From Nitrospirota bacterium (lineage in GTDB: Bacteria; Nitrospirota; Thermodesulfovibrionia; Thermodesulfovibrionales; BMS3Bbin05), in contig CP070669.1 of NCBI GenBank assembly GCA_020351835.1, positions 1,440,488 to 1,484,695 on the forward strand: a stretch of 44,208 nt of DNA, in the 5' to 3' direction. Each line of letters begins with the position of its first letter. Within the stretch, counting starts at the first letter, position 1. This document shows, one piece after another, positions 8,296 through 16,461 of this stretch. A program made the position numbers and the translations under genes. Below the pieces are notes generated by a model, which worked only from the letters and a program-made list of their open reading frames with translations, made no database searches and was not told the origin of the DNA.

Positions 8296-9306
8296 ATGTC
8301 TGTTATATCTGATCCTTCTCGAAGAAGAGCGTATTTCTGGTTCGGAATAGCTGTAAGCGCTATATCTTTGATAATAGCATTCAGTCTGGTCGAGTGGAAC
8401 GAACTGAAAAGTTCGTTGAGCCAGGCTGATTATATTTGGCTGGTACCATCAGCATTGGTAACATTCCTCGCGCTTTCCGCCAGGGCCGAAAGATGGCGGT
8501 GGCTTATGGGTGGCCAACAGTATGTGTCGTTCGGGAGGTCGTTCAGGGCGATCTCTATAGGCTACCTCATCACCAACCTTTTCCCATTCAGGCTGGGTGA
8601 GCTCGTTAGGCCCCTTGTAATTGCCCGTGGTGGGAAGATCAGGGGGATGCATTCTTTCTCCACGATAGCAGTGGAACACCTTCTTGACCTCCTTATGGTC
8701 CTTATAATGTTCTCACTGGTGCTTTATGATGTAGTGCTCCCCGATACTGCTGAAAAAGGAGCCCTAAGGGCCTTCGTTCTTTTCATCATTACGACTGCTG
8801 TATTGATCTTAATGGTCTGGCAACGCTCAAGACTGGAAAGGCTCGCATCATCGATCATTAGCAGGATGCCGGTAATTGACAATCTGAAATGGATTGATCG
8901 ATTCAGTTCATTCATGCAAGGGCTTGAAATTATAAGATCGACCAGAATGTTCTTTATATCATTAATATGGTCCGTGGTCTCATGGTTGCTGTCAGCTGCA
9001 GGCTTTTACTTTGCCCTTAAAGCATTTATACCTGAAGCTGGACTCATGACAGCTTTTCTTGTAACGATCGCTGCAACACTTGCAAGGCTTGCCCCTGCCA
9101 CTCCCGGCTCTATCGGAGTTATCCAGATAGTGATACAGCAGTCCCTTACCGCATACAATATATCACCAAGCATAGGCCTCGCTTTTGGTATCGTCTATCA
9201 CGCTGTCGAGTTCATAGTTCTTAACATTGCCGGGGTTATAAGCGTGATCCTGGAAGGGATGTCATGGACATCTCTGGTATCGACCTTTCACAGGGCTGAA
9301 AAATAG
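8296..9306 (+). CDS. UPF0104 / lysylphosphatidylglycerol synthase TM-region family protein
   Basis: 336-residue integral membrane protein with about eight hydrophobic helices. It belongs to the PF03706 (UPF0104, YbhN/AglD-like) family, whose members include the flippase half of MprF and proteins tied to lipid or polyprenol transport. Conserved family stretches: ARAERWRWL near residue 60, LFPFRLGELVRP near 105 and LARLAPATPGSIGVIQ near 275. I place the start at ATG 8296; longer versions would run back into lolD. There is no C-terminal aminoacyltransferase domain, so it is not a full MprF. It meets the amino-sugar operon tail to tail with 5 nt between. Confidence 0.85.
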   Translation: MSVISDPSRRRAYFWFGIAVSAISLIIAFSLVEWNELKSSLSQADYIWLVPSALVTFLALSARAERWRWLMGGQQYVSFGRSFRAISIGYLITNLFPFRLGELVRPLVIARGGKIRGMHSFSTIAVEHLLDLLMVLIMFSLVLYDVVLPDTAEKGALRAFVLFIITTAVLILMVWQRSRLERLASSIISRMPVIDNLKWIDRFSSFMQGLEIIRSTRMFFISLIWSVVSWLLSAAGFYFALKAFIPEAGLMTAFLVTIAATLARLAPATPGSIGVIQIVIQQSLTAYNISPSIGLAFGIVYHAVEFIVLNIAGVISVILEGMSWTSLVSTFHRAEK

Positions 9307-9311
9307 AACGC

Positions 9312-9971
9312 TCAGGACTTAGAGCAAACAAATAAATAATGGGGCCACGGGAATCCCCTGTCAACCCTGATATGGTCCTTTACAATGAAACCGTTCTCTT
9401 CTATCTTTGAAAGATAGAAATCTATGGATCCCAGGAACGGTGAACTGCCCTTGGTATACCCGAGAACCTTAATAGCAACGAACTCCTGGAGAAGGCATAT
9501 CCAGTACTTCCACTTCGGGGTATTTACCGTTTCCTTAATAACAAGTGTACCATCCTCACTTAGCTTACCAATTGCTGTTGAAAATATATCCTTCCACTCT
9601 TCGAATGGAACACTATAGAGCACATCTATTATGGTAACAAGATCAAAGCGTTCACCTTCGATTCTGTTTATCTCATCATTTAGCATAAAATCGATCGCAC
9701 CGGATGTAGATCTTGCAATATCTATCTTATCTTTGTCGTGGTCGAACCCGGCACATCTCTTTTCCGGATAGCGTTCCCTGAACAGGTTCAGCAAAAGTCC
9801 GTGTCCGCAACCAATATCAAGGATACTATCACCAGTTTCGATGTTCTTCATTATCTTGTCCCAAGGACATACGAGGCCCCTTATCAGAACGAATATCCTG
9901 GTCCTTAAGTTTGTGTTCCTATAGGAACGCCATATTGTCGAGATCCTTCTTAGCATGCTCACCTTATCCAA
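9312..9971 (-). CDS. class I SAM-dependent methyltransferase
   Basis: 219 residues with a Rossmann methyltransferase core: motif I ILDIGCGHGLLLN (about 47-59), the acidic loop after AGFDHDKDKI, and a motif IV-like region around VTIIDVLYSV. The C-terminal third is hydrophobic in places (WICLLQEFVAIKVLGYT), which could let it act on a membrane-bound or lipid-linked substrate. The start is uncertain: TTG 9971 gives the length stated, GTG 9962 and ATG 9956 are close alternatives. Last gene of the GT2-deacetylase-ArnT-like operon, 8 nt after the transferase, so a role in modifying the same glycolipid is plausible but inferred. Confidence 0.8.
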   Translation of the reverse strand: MDKVSMLRRISTIWRSYRNTNLRTRIFVLIRGLVCPWDKIMKNIETGDSILDIGCGHGLLLNLFRERYPEKRCAGFDHDKDKIDIARSTSGAIDFMLNDEINRIEGERFDLVTIIDVLYSVPFEEWKDIFSTAIGKLSEDGTLVIKETVNTPKWKYWICLLQEFVAIKVLGYTKGSSPFLGSIDFYLSKIEENGFIVKDHIRVDRGFPWPHYLFVCSKS

Positions 9972-9979
9972 GTCTCCAT

Positions 9980-11500
9980 TTAGTACCTTGATAGCTCATC
10001 TTCGGTACCTTTATAGCCGAAAGCTTTGTATATATAGAATTCCCTTCGTATTTCACCATGGTCATTTCTGATAACCAGGTGACTTGCAAGCTCCATCTTT
10101 TCGAACAGCTCCTTTATGCTATCGCCAACCGGCCACCTGTCTACGAATATGGCCGCCCTCCCCTTTACAGGTATTGCAGGGTTCCATAGGTCATACTGAC
10201 TTGCTCGTCTGCCAACAGGTATGGCATAAATCTCCGGATTGCCATCTACGTAAAATGCCAGCTGCGCATTGAGCCCATAACTGCTGTTGGTAGTTACAAA
10301 GCTGCCTTCAGGCAATGTATCTAAATGTATTGAAACCTCCCTTCCCAGTTCACTCCATCCATAAAGCCTGTTGGCCGGATCCGACTTAGGGGGCAATGTT
10401 ATTCCAAGAGTATTACCTATAAAGGAGGGAAAAGAAGCGAAGACTAGAATAGTTAAACTCAGCACCAAAGTAAATACAAAAGAGACCTTTATCAGCTTTC
10501 TCAGTATCTTAGCTCGTCTATCATATATTTCACTGATTATGACAACAGCTGATATGGTCCCCGTTATATATCCGGTTACTGGCCAGTTAGGCTCTGTCCT
10601 GCCTCCAAAGGCAAGCACTCCTACAAAGAGGATAACAGGAGCGGATAAACAGAACAAGAACAGATGAGGATCATCCCTGAGCTTAATTCCCCTGTATCCG
10701 CTTACAAAGATACTATAGATGATAGCAAGGAACAACAAAGGGGTATGCACGCCTGCCTGCCCTCCGATATAGCCGGAGAACGTCTTAATAAACTCGGTCT
10801 TTCTATGCATCAAACCTACAGCATGTTTTGCTACAACAAGATCATTGGTCAGGTTCCATATAAGAAGTGGGCTGGCCAATAGGATCTCTATGGCAAGTGC
10901 TACATAAAGCTCTTTTGATCGCAGCCATTTTCTGTGCTTTCCTGAAAGAACTATGAACAATCCTACTTCAGCAGAAAAGAACACGAACATATGGTGAGAT
11001 AGCATACCAAGCCCTAGGCTGGCTCCGATGGCATACAACCAGACGCCCCTGTCCTCCGATATCAGCATCCATAAAAAATAGGCCGTTAGTGCCATAAAGA
11101 ATATTTGAGGCGTGTAATAGGTCATAATTACACCGTATACGGTAGAAACAGGAGTGATCATGTAAAGCAAAATAACAATAAAGGCCTTTTTTTCAGACCT
11201 CGTTATATCCCTTGCCAATAAATATATGATCACAGAAGTAAATGCAGCGAATATGGGCGCCCCCAGTCTAACAGAAAACTCGGATACGGGAAGAAGATAG
11301 GTAAAAAAACCTATTATCCATGCAACCATCGGACCCATGTCATAGTATCCGTATGAAAGATGGCGTGACCAATCCCAAAAGTATGCCTCATCAGCTATCA
11401 GATCGTATTCTGTTATAGCGATAAAGACAATCCTGAAAATGAAGAATGCCCCTAAAAGCATAAAAGAAAGGTACGAATATCTGCTCCTGCTAACGTTCAT
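9980..11500 (-). CDS. ArnT/PMT-like family 39 glycosyltransferase
   Basis: 506-residue inner-membrane protein with about 11-12 hydrophobic helices and a soluble C-terminal region (about 400-506). Family features: the acidic motif ADEAYFWDW in the first external loop (residues about 36-46) followed by SYGYYDMGPM, as in ArnT and other GT39/GT83 enzymes that move a sugar from undecaprenyl phosphate to lipid A or another acceptor on the periplasmic face. Its start overlaps the upstream deacetylase by 4 nt. Together with that gene and the GT2 it resembles Francisella FlmK with NaxD and FlmF1. The acceptor is not shown by sequence. Confidence 0.85.
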   Translation of the reverse strand: MNVSRSRYSYLSFMLLGAFFIFRIVFIAITEYDLIADEAYFWDWSRHLSYGYYDMGPMVAWIIGFFTYLLPVSEFSVRLGAPIFAAFTSVIIYLLARDITRSEKKAFIVILLYMITPVSTVYGVIMTYYTPQIFFMALTAYFLWMLISEDRGVWLYAIGASLGLGMLSHHMFVFFSAEVGLFIVLSGKHRKWLRSKELYVALAIEILLASPLLIWNLTNDLVVAKHAVGLMHRKTEFIKTFSGYIGGQAGVHTPLLFLAIIYSIFVSGYRGIKLRDDPHLFLFCLSAPVILFVGVLAFGGRTEPNWPVTGYITGTISAVVIISEIYDRRAKILRKLIKVSFVFTLVLSLTILVFASFPSFIGNTLGITLPPKSDPANRLYGWSELGREVSIHLDTLPEGSFVTTNSSYGLNAQLAFYVDGNPEIYAIPVGRRASQYDLWNPAIPVKGRAAIFVDRWPVGDSIKELFEKMELASHLVIRNDHGEIRREFYIYKAFGYKGTEDELSRY

Positions 11501-12297
11501 AGGTCGCTGTACCTTATCAGCGTAACATCGGAACCCTTTATCAGGTCCGCGGCCCGTGCTGAGCAGAGCGCATCAAGCTCTCCTTCCCAGTCAAATTTCC
11601 AGTCATATTTAGCAGATGCATCATAACCCGGATGTACCATAAGTTCAGTAATACCAGCCTTCAAATTCCTTATCACCGATAGAAGCATGGGTTCATCAAG
11701 ACCACCTGTCGATTCGAAACCTATGAAATAGTCAGTGAACCTAAGACGTCTTTTAACCAATCTACGTGTCATGATGCCGCTGAATACGTTCATTCCTGCA
11801 CCTTTAATGCTTAATGATCCTGGTCTGGGCAATCTGATCCACCGTATATTGAAATGGTCCGCTATGTCTATAACTATCTTTGAGATAGCAGGCAGAATAT
11901 GAAGATGCTGGTGACTGTCTATATGAGTGATATCTACACCGGAATCCTTCAGGCGACCGGCTTGCTCAAAAAGCTCCTTTCTTAATGCCTCTCTGTTATA
12001 TCTTCCCGTTATTATCCGCGGGATAACATCCCTGAAGCTTTTCAGAAATACCCCTTCGCTATTGACCAGTCCTTCTACAGGCCCGACCAGGGGCCTTTCA
12101 CCACCTACAATCGTGAGGTGCAAACCAACATCGATATCTTCCTTTTTCAGCAGAGATATACCTTCATCAAAGTGTTCTCCGCAGACAACCACAGAAGTCG
12201 CTGTTACGATCCCATCGCGATAAGCTTTAATTATCCCTTCCGAAATCTGCTTGCTGGCACCGAAGTCATCAGCATTAACGATAAGGAACTTTCCCAT
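11497..12297 (-). CDS. YdjC/ChbG-family carbohydrate deacetylase (NaxD-like)
   Basis: 266 residues. It opens FLIVNADDFG, with the metal-binding Asp pair D10-D11, then GLHL (His60) and HIDSHQHLH (His125, His129, His131, His133), the signature of the YdjC deacetylase fold. Family members remove acetyl groups from N-acetyl sugars: ChbG on chitooligosaccharides, NaxD on undecaprenyl-phosphate GalNAc, HpnK on hopanoid sugars. It sits between a polyprenol-type GT2 and an ArnT-like transferase with only 2 and -4 nt spacing, which favours the NaxD-type role of deacetylating a lipid-linked sugar before transfer. Hopanoid genes are absent nearby. Confidence 0.87.
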   Translation of the reverse strand: MGKFLIVNADDFGASKQISEGIIKAYRDGIVTATSVVVCGEHFDEGISLLKKEDIDVGLHLTIVGGERPLVGPVEGLVNSEGVFLKSFRDVIPRIITGRYNREALRKELFEQAGRLKDSGVDITHIDSHQHLHILPAISKIVIDIADHFNIRWIRLPRPGSLSIKGAGMNVFSGIMTRRLVKRRLRFTDYFIGFESTGGLDEPMLLSVIRNLKAGITELMVHPGYDASAKYDWKFDWEGELDALCSARAADLIKGSDVTLIRYSDL

Positions 12298-12299
12298 TA

Positions 12300-13028
12300 C
12301 TATTTAACTGTCTTTATTGAACGGAGCTCACTATAAAGAGTTGACATCTCTCTTAATATCTTAAATATAACGCTCCAGCTGGATAGTGTGGATACACCTC
12401 TGCTCCTATGAAAATAATTAGTGCCGAACTGTATTATCCTCATACCAAGTCTGTCTGCCTTTATCATAAGTTCGGCATCAATGAAAGACCCGTCCGATCT
12501 TAGCTCAATATGGTCGAATATCTCCCTCCGAACCAGCTTGAACGCAAAATTTACATCTTTCACTCTGAGTCTGAAAAGGGCCATGATAAGAGCGTTATAG
12601 CATTTTGAATAAATAAGTCTCCTGAGCCCTTCACCTGTTCTGTCATACCTGAAGGCCGATACGATGTCCGCTTCATAGTAACGCATGAACCTGTAAGCTT
12701 TCCTCAGCTCCATCATGTCAAAAGGAAGATCTATATCGGAGTACAGGATGACCTCTTTGCTCGCATTAGCAAATCCGGTCCTCATTGCACCGCCAAGTCC
12801 CTTGTTCTCCTGATGGTGAATAACCTTTATCCTTTCATCTTTCGATGCGATCTCATCAGCAACAGTCGCCGTATTATCAGTAGATGCATCATTAATGATA
12901 ATGATCTCATAATCAGATATCTCACCCTCTTTCAACATCAGATCAACAACTTCCCTGGCAGCCTCCACAGCTCTTTTTACATACATCTCCTCATTATAAG
13001 CGGGGAAAAAAATGGTCACTCCATCCAT
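12300..13028 (-). CDS. family 2 glycosyltransferase, dolichyl/undecaprenyl-phosphate sugar synthase type
   Basis: 242-residue GT-A fold enzyme: FFPAYNEE near the start, IIINDASTDNT for nucleotide binding (about 46-56), NKGLGGAMRTGF, and SDIDLPFD as the DxD-like metal site. This pattern is typical of DPM1/FlmF-type enzymes that attach a sugar from a nucleotide donor to polyprenol phosphate. No C-terminal membrane helices are present, so it would be peripheral. AAGGAT precedes the ATG at 13028. It is first in a four-gene minus-strand operon with the deacetylase, ArnT-like transferase and methyltransferase. Sugar identity cannot be told from sequence. Confidence 0.85.
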   Translation of the reverse strand: MDGVTIFFPAYNEEMYVKRAVEAAREVVDLMLKEGEISDYEIIIINDASTDNTATVADEIASKDERIKVIHHQENKGLGGAMRTGFANASKEVILYSDIDLPFDMMELRKAYRFMRYYEADIVSAFRYDRTGEGLRRLIYSKCYNALIMALFRLRVKDVNFAFKLVRREIFDHIELRSDGSFIDAELMIKADRLGMRIIQFGTNYFHRSRGVSTLSSWSVIFKILREMSTLYSELRSIKTVK

Positions 13029-13206
13029 ATATATCCATCCTTTTTGAGCATTGAAGCCATATCTCCTCTATTACGATACATTCCGTGCAACTCGGGCATA
13101 ACCATAAGCTTTTGTAATTTAATGAAAATTTATGGTAACACAATAAGTGGAAATTTTCAAAGAAATACATTATGGTACATATGACCAAATACTTCTAAAA
13201 GAAAAT

Positions 13207-13212
13207 TATAAT
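13207..13212 (+). promoter_or_regulatory. -10 element adjoining the nitrilase start
   Basis: A perfect TATAAT ends 8 nt before the nitrilase ATG, and no ribosome binding site intervenes. The -35 region is weak. Likely start point about 13219, i.e. a leader of 0-2 nt. Confidence 0.45.
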
Positions 13213-13220
13213 ATATTGAT

Positions 13221-14045
13221 ATGAAAGCCGGGTTCTACCAGTTCGGTCCTGTCTTCGGAGATACGGGGGCTAACCTTGATAAGGCGTTAAATGCATTATC
13301 TTCGGAGGAGTACGACCTAATAGTACTACCCGAGCTATTTACCACGGGGTATCAGTTCACCTCTGAAGAGGAGGTATCATATCTTTCAGAAAAGGTTCCG
13401 GATGGACCCACGACGGCCAGCCTTGCCAGGCTCTCCGTCGAAAAGGGATGCTACATAGTATATGGCATTGCTGAAAAGGATGGAGAACAAATATTCAACT
13501 CAGCAGTGATCTGTGGTCCCGACGGTTATATGGGAACTTACAGAAAGACACACCTGTTCTTTGAAGAGACCCTCTGGTTCTCACCGGGCAACTCCGGTTT
13601 TAAGGTCTGGGATACAGAGATAGGCAGGATAGGGATCATGGTATGCTTTGACTGGTTCTACCCTGAATCTGCCCGTATACTATCGATAATGGGCGCCGAA
13701 GTAATAGCCCACCCATCCAACCTTGTGCTCCCATATTGTCCTGATGGGATGCCGATGAGATGTCTTGAGAACTCAGTATATGCTATCACTGCTAACAGGA
13801 CAGGAACTGAGGATAGGCATGAGGATAAGAAGGCTCTGACGTTTATAGGTTCAAGCCAGATCACAGGTACTAAAGGAGAGATCATTCACCGGGCTTCGGG
13901 AACCAATGATGAGATACATTTCGAAGAGCTCGATCTTGAGCTTGCCAGGAGCAAGGACTTTAACCAGTATAACAACATCATGAAGGATCGTAGGCCCGAT
14001 CTTTATGGAAAGTTGACCGATGATCTGAATGATGATAACTCTTGA
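13221..14045 (+). CDS. carbon-nitrogen hydrolase (nitrilase superfamily amidase)
   Basis: 274 residues with the nitrilase-superfamily catalytic set: Glu38 in LPELFTTGY, Lys109 in YRKTHLF and Cys142 in MVCFDWFYPES, plus AHPSNLVLP and the NRTG turn. Superfamily members cleave amides, carbamoyl groups or nitriles; this sequence looks like a soluble aliphatic amidase or omega-amidase type, but the substrate is undetermined. It starts a plus-strand run and overlaps the following methyltransferase by 17 nt. The perfect -10 box 8 nt upstream and the absence of a Shine-Dalgarno suggest leaderless translation. Confidence 0.9.
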   Translation: MKAGFYQFGPVFGDTGANLDKALNALSSEEYDLIVLPELFTTGYQFTSEEEVSYLSEKVPDGPTTASLARLSVEKGCYIVYGIAEKDGEQIFNSAVICGPDGYMGTYRKTHLFFEETLWFSPGNSGFKVWDTEIGRIGIMVCFDWFYPESARILSIMGAEVIAHPSNLVLPYCPDGMPMRCLENSVYAITANRTGTEDRHEDKKALTFIGSSQITGTKGEIIHRASGTNDEIHFEELDLELARSKDFNQYNNIMKDRRPDLYGKLTDDLNDDNS

Positions 14046-14742
14046 TACTATTAAGAACGTCAAATTGTACCAATCCGGCTCGGGGTACAGGTTCACAATA
14101 GATTCTGTACTTTTATCAGAATATGTAAATAAACTTAAACCTCATTACATAGCGGACGTCGGCTCGGGCAACGGGGTCATAGGGCTGCTCCTGGCCAAGA
14201 GATACACACACTCCAGGGTATACCTGTTCGAGATACAGAAGGGTCTGCATGAGCTTGCTTTAAAGAACATCTCACTTAACAGATTAAAAAGAAGGATGGT
14301 CGCAAAACTGGCTGATATCTCATTAATAATGGAAAGGCCCGGGGTAAGACACAAGTTCGATGTGGTGGTCAGCAACCCACCGTTCAGAGAATCTCTATCT
14401 GGCAAGATAAGCCCATATGATGAAAAAGCTATAGCTCGTCATGAGATAAAGATAGATCTCATCGGACTTATGTCAGGCATTAGCCACCTCCTAAAGCCAA
14501 AAGGTTCGGTCTATCTCATATATCATCCTGAACGCCTTGTAGATCTGTTCACTAGGATGAGGTCTGTAAATATAGAACCTAAAAGGGTTCGCTTCGTTCA
14601 CCCTGACCCGATAAGTGGGCCTAAAATGGTCCTTATTCAAGGAGTTAAGGCGTCCCGCGCGTCTTTAAAGATTGAAAAGCCTCTTTTCATTTATAATAAG
14701 AAAAACATTTATTCTGATGAAGTGAAAGAGATATTGAGATGA
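14029..14742 (+). CDS. TrmN6-like tRNA1(Val) adenine-N6 methyltransferase
   Basis: 237 residues. Opens with a YfiC/TrmN6-like segment (YQSGSGYRFTIDSVLLSEYV), then SAM motif I DVGSGNGVIGLLLAKR (about 43-58) and the amino-methyltransferase tetrapeptide NPPF (about 115), which targets exocyclic amines of adenine. In E. coli the family makes m6A37 in tRNA1-Val. ATG 14029 and 14032 are adjacent candidate starts, both inside the end of the nitrilase gene. Its stop overlaps the next gene as ATGA. Confidence 0.85.
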   Translation: MMITLDTIKNVKLYQSGSGYRFTIDSVLLSEYVNKLKPHYIADVGSGNGVIGLLLAKRYTHSRVYLFEIQKGLHELALKNISLNRLKRRMVAKLADISLIMERPGVRHKFDVVVSNPPFRESLSGKISPYDEKAIARHEIKIDLIGLMSGISHLLKPKGSVYLIYHPERLVDLFTRMRSVNIEPKRVRFVHPDPISGPKMVLIQGVKASRASLKIEKPLFIYNKKNIYSDEVKEILR

Positions 14743-15527
14743 TAAAGAACACTTTCTTAATGCTTGACGGTGTCGGTGAAAAAACGGAAAAGCTGCTCTG
14801 GCAAAAGGGGATTCTCTCATGGGATGATTTTATGGTCTCTGACCGCCTGCCAAGGTCCATCGGCTCTAAACGATATCTTTTCAATGAAATGCTTACATAT
14901 TTCACTAATGAGCTTAGCCAGGACAATGAGAAACCTTTTGCCGAGTTCATAAAGAAGAGCGACCACTGGAGGCTATATGATCATTTTAAAGAAAGCGCTA
15001 TCTGCCTTGATATCGAGACGAACGGCCTTCCTGCAAGCAACGGTGGCGACATCACGGTGGTTGGACTGTATGACCACGCTGGTTTCAGGCAATACGTTAA
15101 GGGTGTGAACCTTACTGAAGACGCAATATTCAGTGAACTGTCATCAAGTAAGCTATTGATAAGTTTTTATGGAAGTGTGTTCGATATGCCATTTCTCTCC
15201 CACCACTACAGATCGTTAGCAGACCTGACCATTCCTCACTTTGATCTCTGTTTTGCAGGAAGAAGAGCCGGGCTTTCAGGCGGCCTGAAGAAGATAGAAG
15301 CTCACCTAGGACTGAAAAGGGATGACTCGATAGACCTCCTTAACGGATACGATGCCGTAAAGCTCTGGGGTAAATGGGAAAACGGGGACAGGGATGCATT
15401 GGAAACTCTTCTCTATTATAATGAAGCGGATACCGTCAATCTGATGCATATAGCAAATATTATATATGACAGACTTTTCGAAAAAAGCGGATTCAGCAGG
15501 TTCCATGCAAAATTCTCAGATCAATGA
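14739..15527 (+). CDS. YprB-like ribonuclease H-fold 3'-5' exonuclease
   Basis: 262 residues. Residues 5-25 (LDGVGEKTEKLLWQKGI) look like a helix-hairpin-helix nucleic-acid-binding element. A DEDD-type exonuclease domain follows: ExoI CLDIETNGL (about 88-96), ExoII around FYGSVFDMPFL (about 145) and ExoIII around YNEADTVNL (about 228). This matches the YprB_RNaseH_like family; substrate is unknown. Coupled to the TrmN6-like gene by an ATGA overlap and overlaps the Xer gene by 23 nt, so it lies inside a nucleic-acid-processing operon. Confidence 0.83.
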   Translation: MIKNTFLMLDGVGEKTEKLLWQKGILSWDDFMVSDRLPRSIGSKRYLFNEMLTYFTNELSQDNEKPFAEFIKKSDHWRLYDHFKESAICLDIETNGLPASNGGDITVVGLYDHAGFRQYVKGVNLTEDAIFSELSSSKLLISFYGSVFDMPFLSHHYRSLADLTIPHFDLCFAGRRAGLSGGLKKIEAHLGLKRDDSIDLLNGYDAVKLWGKWENGDRDALETLLYYNEADTVNLMHIANIIYDRLFEKSGFSRFHAKFSDQ

Positions 15528-16386
15528 CTTCATAGTTTATCTCACTGTTGAAAAAGGATTATCGAAGAACACCCTGTCAGCCTATACACAGGACCTCTCA
15601 AAGTTCGATGCTTTTCTGAAAAAGAACGGTACAACGGTGCTCAAGGTCTCAAAGAATGATATCCTGTCATTTATAGAAGCTTTAAAGGACCACGGGTACA
15701 GTATATCAAGCATGGGAAGGGTAGTCTCCACGATCAGAGGACTTTATCGCTATCTTAACTATGAACGGATAATGTCAGAGAACCCATCCGAGAACATATC
15801 TTCTCCAAGAAAATGGAGATCGGTTCCCAAGGCATTGAGCCTCAAGGAGGTCATTTCCTTACTTGAGGCAAAAAGAGATAACAGGTACTATATCAGGGAC
15901 ATAGCGATGCTGGAGCTAATGTATTCTTCAGGTCTCCGAGTAAGTGAACTGATCTCTCTTAAGACCAGTGATATCAATTTCGAATCGGGTTTCATCAGGG
16001 TACTTGGCAAAGGATCGAAGGAAAGGCTTGTTCCTATCAACGAAGGTGTCACAAAGAGGATCAAGGAGTACTTTACATCACTAAGGCCTGACCTGAAAAA
16101 GGATGAGGATAACCCAGAACATCTGTTCCTCTCTAACCGGGGCAGGAAAATAACCCGGCAAAGGTTCTGGCAGACACTTAAGGAGATAGGAAGGATCACG
16201 GGAATAGAGGTTACTCCACATATGATCCGCCACTCCTTTGCTACTCACCTTCTGGAGGGTGGTGCTGACCTCCGCGCGGTCCAAAAAATGCTGGGGCATT
16301 CTGATATATCTACCACCCAGATATATACCAGGGTAACATCGGACCGTCTCAAAAAAGCTCATAGAAAACATCATCCCCGTTCATGA
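15505..16386 (+). CDS. xerD: tyrosine recombinase XerC/XerD family
   Basis: 293 residues from ATG 15505 (AGCAGG lies 4 nt upstream). The N-terminal SAM-like core-binding domain (1-85) is followed by the catalytic domain with Arg145 (SSGLRVSEL), Lys169 (LGKGSKERLVPI), His239 and Arg242 (HMIRHSFATHLL), His265 (LGHSDISTTQ) and the nucleophile Tyr274. The length and the LGHSDISTTQIYTRV ending are those of chromosome-dimer resolvases, not phage integrases, and there is no tRNA or attachment site next to it. XerC versus XerD cannot be decided with certainty; D is a weak preference. Confidence 0.88.
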   Translation: MQNSQINDFIVYLTVEKGLSKNTLSAYTQDLSKFDAFLKKNGTTVLKVSKNDILSFIEALKDHGYSISSMGRVVSTIRGLYRYLNYERIMSENPSENISSPRKWRSVPKALSLKEVISLLEAKRDNRYYIRDIAMLELMYSSGLRVSELISLKTSDINFESGFIRVLGKGSKERLVPINEGVTKRIKEYFTSLRPDLKKDEDNPEHLFLSNRGRKITRQRFWQTLKEIGRITGIEVTPHMIRHSFATHLLEGGADLRAVQKMLGHSDISTTQIYTRVTSDRLKKAHRKHHPRS

Positions 16387-16424
16387 TGAGGCTCATGGTC
16401 ATTGCTGTGTCTGGTCCTGCTTTA

Positions 16425-16433
16425 TGATATAAT
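16425..16433 (+). promoter_or_regulatory. extended -10 promoter of the LonB-like protease
   Basis: TGATATAAT (TG at 16425-16426, TATAAT at 16428-16433) lies 28 nt before the start codon. The gene has a strong AAGGAGGG ribosome binding site (16451-16458), so this one is led normally. Confidence 0.55.
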
Positions 16434-16461
16434 TTCAAAAAATCAATTTCAAGGAGGGCAA

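Noticed and set aside
8296-9306. Full MprF lysyl-phosphatidylglycerol synthase
   Set aside because: Only the membrane region is present; the C-terminal aminoacyl-transferase domain is missing.
15505-16386. Tyrosine recombinase as the integrase of a genomic island
   Set aside because: It is of XerC/XerD length and sequence, is embedded in a housekeeping run with overlapping genes, and has no tRNA, direct repeat or cargo boundary nearby.
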